A DNA stretch of 37,537 bases from NCBI GenBank assembly GCA_016292805.1, contig JAEDFM010000022.1:1-37537 (forward strand). Direction: 5' to 3'. This DNA is from Treponema sp. Its GTDB lineage: Bacteria > Spirochaetota > Spirochaetia > Treponematales > Treponemataceae. Each line of letters starts with the position of its first letter. The first letter of the stretch is position 1. A program made the translations under genes and the position numbers. This document shows positions 23,110 through 31,599 of the stretch, piece by piece. The notes under the pieces were generated by a model. That model was not told the DNA's origin. It worked only from the letters and a program-made list of their open reading frames with translations, and made no database searches.

Positions 23110-25479
23110 CTAAGCATCAATTTCTGAAGCAAGATGATGAACAATAAAGTCTCTTCGTTCAGGTGTATTTTTACCCATATAGAATTCCAGAACTTCTGGA
23201 ACATTTTTTAAAGACTGAATTGTAACAGGTGTAAGATGCATACCCTTATCTTCAGATTCACCTTCCTTACGAGGGAAAATAAACTGTCCGAATTCAGAAG
23301 GGTTAATTTCTCCTAATCCTTTGAACCGTGTTACTTCTGCACCACGCATGTTGGCAAGCTCCTTATCGCGGCTTGCTTCTGAATAACAGTAAACTGTTTT
23401 CTGCTTGTTACGAACACGGAACAATGGAGTTTCAAGAATGTAAACATGACCTGTAAGAATAAGTTCCTCAAAATAAAGGAGAAGATATGTCATTACAAGA
23501 TTTCGAATATGATAACCATCGTTATCGGCATCGGTTGCAATAATGATCTTATCGTAACGCAAGCCTTCAATATCTTTTTGAACACCTAAACTGAAAGTAA
23601 GATTTTTTAATTCTTCATTTTCAAACAAAGCTGATTTTTTTCGGCCATACATATTTTCAGGTTTACCGCGCAAACTGAAAATTGCCTGGTAAGAAACATC
23701 ACGGCTTCCTACCATTGAACCAGACGCAGAATCACCTTCGGTAATGAAGATCATAGAGTTGGCACCCTTTTCACCATCCTGCAAGTGATAGCGGCAATCC
23801 TTAAGCTTTTTAATCTTAAGCATTACAGACTTTTCAGCTTCGCGAATCTGTTTTTCTGTTACAGAGTTGATTTCATTGCGGGCTTTCTGGTTCTTAATGA
23901 TTTTTTCTTCCAGAGCTCCTGCCACATCCGGATTATGACGCAGCCAGTCATCTACAGCCAGTTGAACTTCCTTAATGATTGGTCCACGAATTTCAACATT
24001 ACCAAGTTTGTTTTTTGTCTGGGATGTAAACATTGGATTATCAATTCCAATCTTAAGAGCACAAAGTAAACCAGAAGTTACATCTTTCTCGTCATATTCT
24101 TTTTTAAAGAAACTGTTTACACCTTTTGTAAATCCATCCAGGAAGGAAGTAACATGAGTACCACCATCATCTGTAGACTGACCGTTTACAAACGAATAAA
24201 CAAATTTATCAAGAGAAGGAGTATGAGTTAATACAAACTGAAGATTTTCACCTTTGTAATTAAAAAGCTTATACAAAGATTTTCCTTCGCCGCCCATTTC
24301 ATTTACAAGAAGATCTTCAATACCTTTTTCTGAAATATAATCTTTACCATTACATTTAATTAATAGACCAGGATTTAAGTAAGCATAGTTCCATAAACGT
24401 TTTTCAACATATTCCATGTTAAATTCATACTTACCAAAAAGCTCTTCATCTGGTATAAATTCCAGATAAGTTCCGTTCTGCTGACCTTCTTTAGCGGCAC
24501 CAAGTTTACTGCTAATCTTTTCGCCTTTTTTAAATTCAACAACTGCCATTTTTCCATCACGGATCGAAGCAGCACGGAAATAAGATGAAAGTGCATTGGT
24601 TGCTTTAATACCAACACCATTCATACCAATTGCCTGTTTGAATACGTTGTTGTTATATTTGGCACCAGTATTTACATTACTTACACAGTCTTCAAGCTTT
24701 CCAAGAGGAATACCACGACCATAGTCACGAATACGAACATGGCCTTCTTTAATTTCCACATCAATGCGTTTACCAAATCCCTGTGAAAATTCATCTACAG
24801 AGTTATCAATACCTTCCTTAAGAAGAATATAAATACCGTCATTTTCATTTGAACCATCACCAAGAGAACCAATATACATACCAGGACGAAGACGGATATG
24901 TTCAAGACCTTCAAGGTGCTGGATAGAATCTTCGTCGTAAACAGCTGGGGAAGCTGGAGCTTTTGATGAAGACTTTGGTGCTGAAGTTTTTGTTACAGCC
25001 GCTGTTTTTACAGGAGCTTCTTTTACACTGTCAGTTTCTGGTACAGCAGCCTTAACAGGTACAGTTTTAGAGGCAGGCTTTGCTGGTGTCTTTGCAGCAG
25101 TTACTTTAGCTGCATTTGTTTTAGCAGCGGCTGTTCTAGATGCAGCAGTCTTAGTTACTGTTGTTTTTGCAGCGGCTGATTTTGCAGGTGCTTTAGTAGC
25201 AGTTGCTTTGGCTGTTGATTTTGCAGGTGCTTTAGCAGCAGTTGCTTTGGCCGCTGCTTTTGCAGGAGCCTTTGCGGCTGGTGATTTAGGCGCTGTGGGT
25301 GTTTTAGGTGCCGCTGCAGTTTTTGGTGCTGCAGGTGTTTTCGGTGCCGCTGCAGTTTTTGGCGCTGCAGGCTTTGAGGTTGCGGCTTTTTTTGCGGCGG
25401 TTTTTGTTTTTGATTCAGCGTTGAGTGCAGCCGCTCTTGCAGCCAGTCCTTTTCCAGTAGGTTTATCGTTAGTTGCCAT
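23110..25479 (-). CDS. parE: DNA topoisomerase IV subunit B with histone-H1-like N-terminal tail
   Basis: ATPase subunit of a type IIA topoisomerase for decatenation. Residues 1 to about 180 are a low-complexity Lys/Ala/Pro/Thr tail with internal tandem repeats, like eukaryotic H1 tails or bacterial AlgP. The enzyme proper begins at EGLEHIRLRPGMYIG (190-204). It has the GHKL ATPase (KEGIDNSVDE, DYGRGIP, GMNGVGIKATNA), a transducer, then TOPRIM with ITEGDSASGS and ATDADNDGYHI and the C-terminal RFKGLGEI. EGDSAS rather than EGDSAGG, and the length, point to ParE more than GyrB; I cannot exclude another paralogue. No parC is in the window. AGAGGGG precedes the ATG, and the diguanylate cyclase gene ends 36 bases upstream. 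Confidence 0.9.
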   Translation of the reverse strand: MATNDKPTGKGLAARAAALNAESKTKTAAKKAATSKPAAPKTAAAPKTPAAPKTAAAPKTPTAPKSPAAKAPAKAAAKATAAKAPAKSTAKATATKAPAKSAAAKTTVTKTAASRTAAAKTNAAKVTAAKTPAKPASKTVPVKAAVPETDSVKEAPVKTAAVTKTSAPKSSSKAPASPAVYDEDSIQHLEGLEHIRLRPGMYIGSLGDGSNENDGIYILLKEGIDNSVDEFSQGFGKRIDVEIKEGHVRIRDYGRGIPLGKLEDCVSNVNTGAKYNNNVFKQAIGMNGVGIKATNALSSYFRAASIRDGKMAVVEFKKGEKISSKLGAAKEGQQNGTYLEFIPDEELFGKYEFNMEYVEKRLWNYAYLNPGLLIKCNGKDYISEKGIEDLLVNEMGGEGKSLYKLFNYKGENLQFVLTHTPSLDKFVYSFVNGQSTDDGGTHVTSFLDGFTKGVNSFFKKEYDEKDVTSGLLCALKIGIDNPMFTSQTKNKLGNVEIRGPIIKEVQLAVDDWLRHNPDVAGALEEKIIKNQKARNEINSVTEKQIREAEKSVMLKIKKLKDCRYHLQDGEKGANSMIFITEGDSASGSMVGSRDVSYQAIFSLRGKPENMYGRKKSALFENEELKNLTFSLGVQKDIEGLRYDKIIIATDADNDGYHIRNLVMTYLLLYFEELILTGHVYILETPLFRVRNKQKTVYCYSEASRDKELANMRGAEVTRFKGLGEINPSEFGQFIFPRKEGESEDKGMHLTPVTIQSLKNVPEVLEFYMGKNTPERRDFIVHHLASEIDA
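25178..25255. repeat. Two 39-bp tandem repeats in the parE tail
   Basis: Units 25178-25216 and 25217-25255 differ at only a few bases and encode repeated Ala/Lys-rich 13-residue blocks. In-frame slippage here would change tail length. Confidence 0.75.
25301..25372. repeat. Two 36-bp tandem repeats in the parE tail
   Basis: Units 25301-25336 and 25337-25372 differ at 3 of 36 bases and encode two 12-residue Ala/Pro/Lys blocks (KTAAAPKTPAAP-type). Confidence 0.8.
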
Positions 25480-25515
25480 TTTTCCCCTCTTTTGACAATT
25501 TTTTACATTTGTTTT

Positions 25516-26904
25516 TTATTCTTCTGATGGTTTAAGATACACTTCCATAATTTCACAGTTGCATCTTCCATTTTCTTTTACTTTATAGAGTGCTTCATCT
25601 GCTTTTCTAATCAGTTCGTCACTATAACCATAATCACTGATTGCAGCACCAACACTTAAAGAAACTGGTGGTAAACCATCTACCATTTGAATTAAAGTTT
25701 CATTTATATGTCTGATTTTACGAGCAATTATTTCTTTTGGATTATCCCCCAGTTTAGTCATAATAATGGCAAATTCATCACCACCAATACGACCTACATA
25801 ATCTGTATTTCTAAACTGATCCAGCAATAATTCAGAAACCTTTCGTAAAACATCGTCACCAGCCATATGACCATACTTATCATTAATGGTTTTAAATAAA
25901 TCCACATCAATCATAAGATAAGCAAGAGGTTCATCAATTCCCGCATAAGCCTGTTTAATATTTTCAAAGGCCTCCCGATTTATAAGACCGGTTAACGAAT
26001 CGTGTTCAGCTTTATGTTTTAATACAGAAGCTGTAACTGCATTTTTATCGCAAAGTGTATTGTATGCTTTTGCAATTGTAAGAACTTCATCAGCCCCGGA
26101 ATGAGACATTCGTTTTCCCTGAACAATACACTGAACATTCTTGCGTATAGGAATAAGTACATAAAGAATAATAAACAGACAGAAAATTGAAAAAGTAACA
26201 AGTACTAAAATAACCAGAACAAACTGAGTTATAAACAACCGGTTTATCTTTCTATCACTTTCTTTCTGAACATCCATGAAATATTCAACAAGACTATTAT
26301 GAGCACCAGCTGAATATCTTAAAATAGTATTCTTATAGGAAAGATATTCGTAATCGTAAACAATATCCTGTGCTTTTTTAATTTTTTCTGCAGCAGAAAG
26401 CTGTTTATCAGCTTCAGTCAGATTAATATTAAGCATCTGTAATGGCATGGATTTTGCGTTCATATTTACAGCATCGCAAACCAGTTTCATTGCGTACAAT
26501 TCCGTTTTTTTAAGCCGTTCAGATTCTTTAAAAGCCCTGTTTAAATTTTCACCAACAGCATCATCTTTATGAGTCATCTCAACAATACGAACAGCTGTTT
26601 CCCGTCTGTTCAAATCATCTACTTCATACATAAACGAAGACATATAAACAGGATTATGAATAGATACATAAAAGCGAATCTGATTTGTAAGGAATTCAGA
26701 AGCTTCGCGGAAATTTGAAATAGCCTGGTTACATTCTGAATAATCAAACATAACTTCGTTTAATTTTCTGTAGGTTTTTTGAATTTCAACATCAGAAACA
26801 ATTACAAGTAATCCAAAAAATACAGCTAAAACTGGAGTAACAATTACCCAGACTTTCATTTTTGGCGCGAATTTTCTCTTTTTGATATTTGATTCTTTTG
26901 ACAT
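25516..26904 (-). CDS. Membrane-bound diguanylate cyclase
   Basis: Makes c-di-GMP from two GTP. In the 462-residue form there is a membrane helix at about 18-37, an extracytoplasmic helical sensor region of roughly 185 residues, a second helix at about 225-250, a HAMP-like connector and a GGDEF domain from about 295. The active site is intact: DSLTGLINR, D in MIDVDLFK, and GGDEF at 374-378. An inhibitory I-site RxxD (RNTD, 365-368) is five residues before it, so product feedback is expected. The ATG at 26904 is preferred over a TTG four codons upstream because a G-rich ribosome site (GGTGGGGG) abuts it, although its spacing is short. The sensed signal is unknown. Confidence 0.92.
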   Translation of the reverse strand: MSKESNIKKRKFAPKMKVWVIVTPVLAVFFGLLVIVSDVEIQKTYRKLNEVMFDYSECNQAISNFREASEFLTNQIRFYVSIHNPVYMSSFMYEVDDLNRRETAVRIVEMTHKDDAVGENLNRAFKESERLKKTELYAMKLVCDAVNMNAKSMPLQMLNINLTEADKQLSAAEKIKKAQDIVYDYEYLSYKNTILRYSAGAHNSLVEYFMDVQKESDRKINRLFITQFVLVILVLVTFSIFCLFIILYVLIPIRKNVQCIVQGKRMSHSGADEVLTIAKAYNTLCDKNAVTASVLKHKAEHDSLTGLINREAFENIKQAYAGIDEPLAYLMIDVDLFKTINDKYGHMAGDDVLRKVSELLLDQFRNTDYVGRIGGDEFAIIMTKLGDNPKEIIARKIRHINETLIQMVDGLPPVSLSVGAAISDYGYSDELIRKADEALYKVKENGRCNCEIMEVYLKPSEE

Positions 26905-26926
26905 TCCCCCACCCAAAAGAAATGAT

Positions 26927-26932
26927 ATTATA
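26927..26932 (-). promoter_or_regulatory. -10 box of the diguanylate cyclase gene
   Basis: TATAAT on the minus strand, 22 bases before the ATG at 26904. The leader contains the G-rich ribosome site. The parE gene 36 bases downstream may be read from here too. Confidence 0.5.
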
Positions 26933-26981
26933 TTTTAAAATGGTAAAAAAAATAAGTCAAGTAAAGCCAAACCTATTAATT

Positions 26982-27788
26982 TTACAGATTTTTCATACAT
27001 TTAAGTATAGAAAGATTATTAAGTATGTTAAAAAAGATTTCAAAAGATTCTGGAGTTAAAGATTCCAGATTATCTTCTTGTGTGTGAAACAACTTCCAAG
27101 TTAATGGGGTCTGTCCCCCTAAAACAACAGAAACCTCTGCAGAAGGAAGCATTGTTAATGCTACAGCTGGAATTCCATTAACAATAAAACTGGCATTATC
27201 ACTGTAGCTAGTATGCAATTTAAACCATTTTCCCTTACTTGCAGGTTTAATTATTCTTTCTGCCAAATTCTCCAATTCAACAATTCTTTTTGCAAGAACA
27301 GATGGAACACATTTAGGCAAATCATTCTGGGAAATCACAGGAACATCTCCACGCCCCATACTATCAAACACAAATATATCATCATTAACAATTCCAAGTT
27401 TTTTGAATAACTGTGCCAGAGCAAAAGCACCCTGCTGATTTACTCCCTGTTGCCCCTCTTCTTCACCATCAGTAAAAATAAGGCGGATATTATGAGTACC
27501 ACCCTTCTTTACCAAAGCAGCAGCCCATTCAAGCAGGCAGAAAACCGCCATAGAATTATCATTTGCTCCAGGAGTTCCTTCAAAACGGTCATAATGAGCA
27601 ATAACGGTTTTTATTTTAAACATAGGATTGTACTGTTCCTGGGGAAATTTTACATATATATGATTTTTATCTTCCAGTTGAATTACAGGTGCATCCAGCC
27701 CGGCTTTATTCAGATATTCCTGAATAAATGATTTTCTATCACATTGAGGAGAAATAAATTGTCTAAACTCATCCGGAATTGTAAACAT
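26982..27788 (-). CDS. M28-family zinc peptidase
   Basis: A 268-residue metallopeptidase of the M28 aminopeptidase class. Metal and catalytic residues are visible: H65 in IAHYDRFEG, bridging D77 in PGANDNS, the E109/E110/E111 cluster in TDGEEEGQQG (catalytic Glu and a zinc ligand), D142 in FDSMGRGD and the distal His in FHTQEDN. There is no signal peptide, so a cytoplasmic peptidase trimming imported peptides fits; the substrate is unknown. It is divergent from glyA. TATAAT ends 7 bases before the ATG and there is no ribosome site, so its mRNA is probably leaderless. Confidence 0.88.
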   Translation of the reverse strand: MFTIPDEFRQFISPQCDRKSFIQEYLNKAGLDAPVIQLEDKNHIYVKFPQEQYNPMFKIKTVIAHYDRFEGTPGANDNSMAVFCLLEWAAALVKKGGTHNIRLIFTDGEEEGQQGVNQQGAFALAQLFKKLGIVNDDIFVFDSMGRGDVPVISQNDLPKCVPSVLAKRIVELENLAERIIKPASKGKWFKLHTSYSDNASFIVNGIPAVALTMLPSAEVSVVLGGQTPLTWKLFHTQEDNLESLTPESFEIFFNILNNLSILKCMKNL

Positions 27789-27795
27789 GACAAAT

Positions 27796-27801
27796 ATTAT
27801 A
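27796..27801 (-). promoter_or_regulatory. -10 box of the M28 peptidase gene
   Basis: TATAAT on the minus strand, 7 bases before the ATG; leaderless spacing. Confidence 0.55.
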
Positions 27802-27837
27802 CTACAAATCTATCTTTATTACTGTCTGTAAATTCAG

Positions 27838-27843
27838 TATAAT
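27838..27843 (+). promoter_or_regulatory. -10 box of glyA
   Basis: TATAAT about 31 bases before the glyA ATG. The leader carries an AGAGG ribosome site. Confidence 0.55.
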
Positions 27844-27874
27844 ATAGAAAAAATATTTTTATTAGAGGTAAAAA

Positions 27875-29374
27875 ATGGCTACACCATTAGAAAACTATCT
27901 TGCTTCTTGCGGCGGAAAACCAACTGCTGCAATGTGTGCTTATGTTGCAAATCTTCAGCAGGTTGCTGCTGTAGGTCCAGATATTGCAGCTTCAATCGTA
28001 AACGAAATTGAAAACCAGCGCAGTCACCTTAAATTAGTTGCATCTGAAAACTACTGTTCTTTGAATGTTCAGGCAGCTATGGGAAACCTTCTTACAGATA
28101 AATATGCTGAAGGTTATCCAGAACACCGTTATTATGGTGGTTGTGTAAATATCGACGCTGTAGAAAATACTGCAGCTCATGAAGCAGAAAAGCTCTTTGG
28201 TGCAGATTATGCATATGTTCAGCCACATTCTGGTGCTGATACAAACTTAGTTGCTTACTGGGCAATTCTTTCTGCAAAGGTTGAAACTCCAACTTTGGAA
28301 GAATTGGGAGTAAAATCATTAAACGATCTTACAGCTGAACAGTTTGACGAGCTTCGCAAAAAGTTTGGAAACCAGAAGCTTATGGGTCTTGATTACTCTT
28401 GTGGTGGTCACCTTACACATGGTTACAAAATGAATGTTTCTGCCCGCATGTTTGAATCTCATCCATACGGAGTTGATAAAGAAACAGGTCTTTTAGACTA
28501 CGATGCAATTGAAAAACAAGCTATGGAAATAAAACCATTAATCCTTCTTACAGGATATTCTGCTTACCCTCGCAAAATCAACTTCAAACGTTTCCGCGAA
28601 ATTGCTGATAAATGTGGAGCAGTATTAATGGTAGATATGGCACACTTTGCAGGTCTCGTTGCCGGTAAAGTATTTACTGGAGACTACGATCCAGTAAAAT
28701 GGGCAGATATCGTAACAACAACTACACATAAAACATTGCGTGGTCCTCGTGGTGCTATGATCCTTTGTAAACAGGAATTTGCAGATTACGTAAATAAGGG
28801 TTGTCCAATGGTTCTTGGTGGTCCACTTGGTCACATTATGGCTGCAAAAGCTATTGCTTTCAAAGAAGCAAATACACCTGCTTACCAGGCATGGGCAGCA
28901 CAGGTTGTAAAAAATGCAGCTGCTTTGGCAGAAGGCTGTAAAGCTCACGGTATACCACTTCAGACTGGCGGTACAGACAACCACCTTATGCTGGTAGATG
29001 TTACAGTTTACGGTCTTACAGGAAAACAGGCAGAAGCAGCGTTGTTCCAGTGTGGTGTAACAGCTAACGCTAACGCTCTTCCTTACGATAAGAACGGTGC
29101 ATGGTGGACTTCTGGTATCCGTATTGGTACACCAGGTCTTACAACTCTTGGCATGGACGAAAAAGACATGGCAGAAGTTGCCGACATCATCGACTTAGTT
29201 CTTAAAGGAACAAAGCCTGGCCTTACAAAAGAAGGAAAACCAGCTAAGGGTAAAATTGAACTTGACCCAGCAGTACAGGCTGAAGCTAAAAAGCGCGTAA
29301 ATGCACTTCTTGGAGCACATGTTCTTTACCCAGAATTGGACTTAGACTTCTTAAAGAAAGAATTTGTAAAATAG
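27875..29374 (+). CDS. glyA: Serine hydroxymethyltransferase (long form)
   Basis: PLP enzyme converting serine and tetrahydrofolate to glycine and methylene-tetrahydrofolate. The 499-residue protein is longer than the E. coli enzyme (417). It has an N-terminal extension of about 35 residues and an insertion after LVAYWAILSAKV (about 132-170), a long form I associate with spirochetes and chlamydiae. Core motifs are clear: LVASENYCS, NLLTDKYAEGYP, RYYGGC, VQPHSGADTN, VDMAHFAGLVAG and the PLP-lysine K286 in TTTTHKTLRGPRG. AGAGG precedes the ATG. Its codon use is more regular than the neighbours', which suggests high expression. Confidence 0.97.
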   Translation: MATPLENYLASCGGKPTAAMCAYVANLQQVAAVGPDIAASIVNEIENQRSHLKLVASENYCSLNVQAAMGNLLTDKYAEGYPEHRYYGGCVNIDAVENTAAHEAEKLFGADYAYVQPHSGADTNLVAYWAILSAKVETPTLEELGVKSLNDLTAEQFDELRKKFGNQKLMGLDYSCGGHLTHGYKMNVSARMFESHPYGVDKETGLLDYDAIEKQAMEIKPLILLTGYSAYPRKINFKRFREIADKCGAVLMVDMAHFAGLVAGKVFTGDYDPVKWADIVTTTTHKTLRGPRGAMILCKQEFADYVNKGCPMVLGGPLGHIMAAKAIAFKEANTPAYQAWAAQVVKNAAALAEGCKAHGIPLQTGGTDNHLMLVDVTVYGLTGKQAEAALFQCGVTANANALPYDKNGAWWTSGIRIGTPGLTTLGMDEKDMAEVADIIDLVLKGTKPGLTKEGKPAKGKIELDPAVQAEAKKRVNALLGAHVLYPELDLDFLKKEFVK

Positions 29375-29430
29375 TAAAGAAACATACAACATACAACAAT
29401 TTCTTTTATATAATTTAGCACAATCTGTGT

Positions 29431-29436
29431 TATACT
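29431..29436 (+). promoter_or_regulatory. Extended -10 box upstream of the chemoreceptor gene
   Basis: TGT-TATACT forms an extended -10 element. Transcription from it would run through the hairpin at 29441-29484 before reaching the receptor start at 29506. Confidence 0.45.
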
Positions 29437-29440
29437 TTAT

Positions 29441-29484
29441 AAAGAGAGTTTCATTATTACAATTGATGAGACTCTCTTTTTTTT
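29441..29484 (+). terminator. Strong intrinsic terminator upstream of the chemoreceptor gene
   Basis: Arms 29441-29454 and 29466-29479 form a 14-bp stem with one G-U pair and an 11-base loop, ending in a run of 8 T (29477-29484). It can end glyA transcription. It also lies between a promoter-like TATACT and the receptor gene, so attenuation is possible. Confidence 0.8.
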
Positions 29485-29505
29485 ATAGGAGAATATAGAA
29501 AAGGT

Positions 29506-31587
29506 ATGACACTACGAAAAACTGTTATTATTTCATTTCTGTTATTAACTTTAGCAGGAAGCACATCTCTTTTAATAACTGCACTTAGTTTTTCAAGCAG
29601 ATCCTTAAAATCTGTTCTTGAAGATGATATGAAAAGTATGGTCAGTGCAGTTTCTGAAGCAATTTCTGCCGAAACCGACTCTAAATTTCAGCTTATCAAT
29701 GCAGTAAGTCATATTCCAGATATTCAGAATTCCAAGTCTACTCTTATAGAAAAACAATCAATTCTTAATTCTATTGCAAAAAATGAAAACAATATTACTG
29801 ACTTTATTATAACAGACATTATAGGCAAAACAGCCTACGAAGACACAAACTGGAAAAACTTTAATCCTCGTTTTTATATTTCAGAAGCACTTATGGGCAA
29901 AAAAACAATCCAGGGACCAATTACAAATAAAGCAGATAACACAAGTGCTTTATTTTATTGTGCACCTCTATATAACGAAAATAACAAAATTGAGAATGTA
30001 ATTTTCATGCCTACAAATGGTGAAGTTCTTTCAGATTTTTGTTCCCGTTATAAAGTTGGCAAAACAGGTTATTCCTTTGTTTTAGACAGAAGTTATGGTT
30101 CCGTTATTGGACACCCAGATGTTTCTCTTGTTTATGATCAGTACAATCTTTATCAAAAAACACATAAAAACCCTGATTTAGCAGATGAAGAAGTACTTAT
30201 TAAAGATATGATGAATGGAAACTCTGCCGTTGGCTATTACACAGAGGATGGCGTTAAATATGTATTAAGTTATGCCCCAATTCCTGGAACAAACTGGTCT
30301 GCAGGTGTTGTTGTTGAATACAGCGAATTCTATAGTCATTTGACTACCCTTCGCCACATAATGATTGCTTTAACAGTTATTATTTCTATTTTAAGTATTC
30401 TTATTTCTCTTTATATTGCAAAAAGCATTGGACCTCTTAAAAAGGTTGGTCAGGCAATTAATGAAATTGCCACCGGTAATGCGGATTTAACACAGCGTCT
30501 TGAATTTAAACACACAAAAAAAGAAATCACCGAAGTAGTTAATGGTTTTAATAACTTTGTTGAAAAGCTGCAGAGTATTATTTCAAATGTAAAGTTTTCT
30601 CAGAACAATCTTATTACAGCAGATAATTCACTTCAGGTAAACAGCCAGGAAACTGTTACTTCTATTACTCAGATTATTTCAAGCATCGAAAATGTAAATT
30701 CACATATTGGAAATCAGGTTTCCAGCGTAAATGAAACTGCTGGTGCAGTTAATCAAATTGCCACAAACATTAATTCCCTTGAAAAATTGATTATCAATCA
30801 GGCTTCAGGTATTGAAGAAGCTTCATCTGCTATTGAAGAAATGGTAGGAAACATTAACTCTGTAAACAACTCTGTAGAAAAAATGTTTGATTCCTTTAAA
30901 ATTCTTGAAGAAAATGCCAGAAATGGTATTGAAGTTCAGGGAGATGTAAACTCAAAAATCAGAATTATTGAAGAACAGTCTAAGATGCTTCAGGATGCAA
31001 ACCAGGCAATTGCAGATATTGCGGAACAGACTAACCTTCTTGCTATGAACGCTGCAATTGAATCTGCACATGCAGGAGAAGTTGGTAAAGGATTTGCTGT
31101 TGTTGCAGATGAAATTCGTAAGCTTTCTGAAACTTCTACAGAACAGTCTAATTCAATTGGTAACGAACTTAAAAAGATTCAGGAATCTATTTCTGATGTT
31201 GTTAAAGCCTCAGATATTTCAAGTTCGGCATTCAACTCTGTTGCTCAGAATATCCAGACAACAGATGAAATTGTACGCCAGATTAAAAATGCTATGGATG
31301 AACAGATTGTTGGTTCAAAGCAGATTACAGAAGCATTACAGTCTATAAACGACAGTACTACAGAAGTCCGTTCTGCCTCAACAGAAATGACATCTGGCAA
31401 TAAACATATTCTTTCAGAAATACAAAAGCTTCAGACTTCAACTACAGAAATGAGGGACAGTATTTTTGAAATGTCTAAGGGTGCACAAAAAATTAATGAA
31501 ACTGCAGAATCTTTATCAGATGTTTCAAATCAGGTAACATCATCAATTGATGGTATTAACCAGGAAATAAACTTATTCAAAGTATAA
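29506..31587 (+). CDS. Methyl-accepting chemotaxis protein with Cache sensor domain
   Basis: A 693-residue chemoreceptor. It has a membrane helix at 7-27, an extracytoplasmic double-Cache-like sensor (about 35-280; motifs GKTGYSFVLDRSYGSVIGHPD and LSYAPIPGTNWSAGVVV), a second helix at 284-304, a HAMP domain to about 356, and a long helical signalling domain. The hairpin tip EQTNLLAMNAAIESAHAGE starts near 507. There is no CheR-binding pentapeptide at the C-terminus. The ribosome site is odd: AGGAG is 14 bases upstream and AAAAGG only 2. It is followed 12 bases later by a histidine phosphatase gene and then alpha-galactosidase. A sugar or small organic ligand is a guess from that context. Confidence 0.94.
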   Translation: MTLRKTVIISFLLLTLAGSTSLLITALSFSSRSLKSVLEDDMKSMVSAVSEAISAETDSKFQLINAVSHIPDIQNSKSTLIEKQSILNSIAKNENNITDFIITDIIGKTAYEDTNWKNFNPRFYISEALMGKKTIQGPITNKADNTSALFYCAPLYNENNKIENVIFMPTNGEVLSDFCSRYKVGKTGYSFVLDRSYGSVIGHPDVSLVYDQYNLYQKTHKNPDLADEEVLIKDMMNGNSAVGYYTEDGVKYVLSYAPIPGTNWSAGVVVEYSEFYSHLTTLRHIMIALTVIISILSILISLYIAKSIGPLKKVGQAINEIATGNADLTQRLEFKHTKKEITEVVNGFNNFVEKLQSIISNVKFSQNNLITADNSLQVNSQETVTSITQIISSIENVNSHIGNQVSSVNETAGAVNQIATNINSLEKLIINQASGIEEASSAIEEMVGNINSVNNSVEKMFDSFKILEENARNGIEVQGDVNSKIRIIEEQSKMLQDANQAIADIAEQTNLLAMNAAIESAHAGEVGKGFAVVADEIRKLSETSTEQSNSIGNELKKIQESISDVVKASDISSSAFNSVAQNIQTTDEIVRQIKNAMDEQIVGSKQITEALQSINDSTTEVRSASTEMTSGNKHILSEIQKLQTSTTEMRDSIFEMSKGAQKINETAESLSDVSNQVTSSIDGINQEINLFKV

Positions 31588-31599
31588 CAAGGTAATTAA

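Noticed and set aside
25208..25495. Plus-strand 95-codon Ala/Phe/Gly-rich frame opposite the parE tail
   Set aside because: It is the antisense of the Lys/Ala repeat region, has no ribosome site, and its composition is what a repeat on the other strand would give.
29376..29406. AAAGAAA/TTTCTTT inverted repeat just after glyA
   Set aside because: Only A/T-rich pairs with one G/C and a long loop; the strong hairpin at 29441-29484 is a far better terminator.
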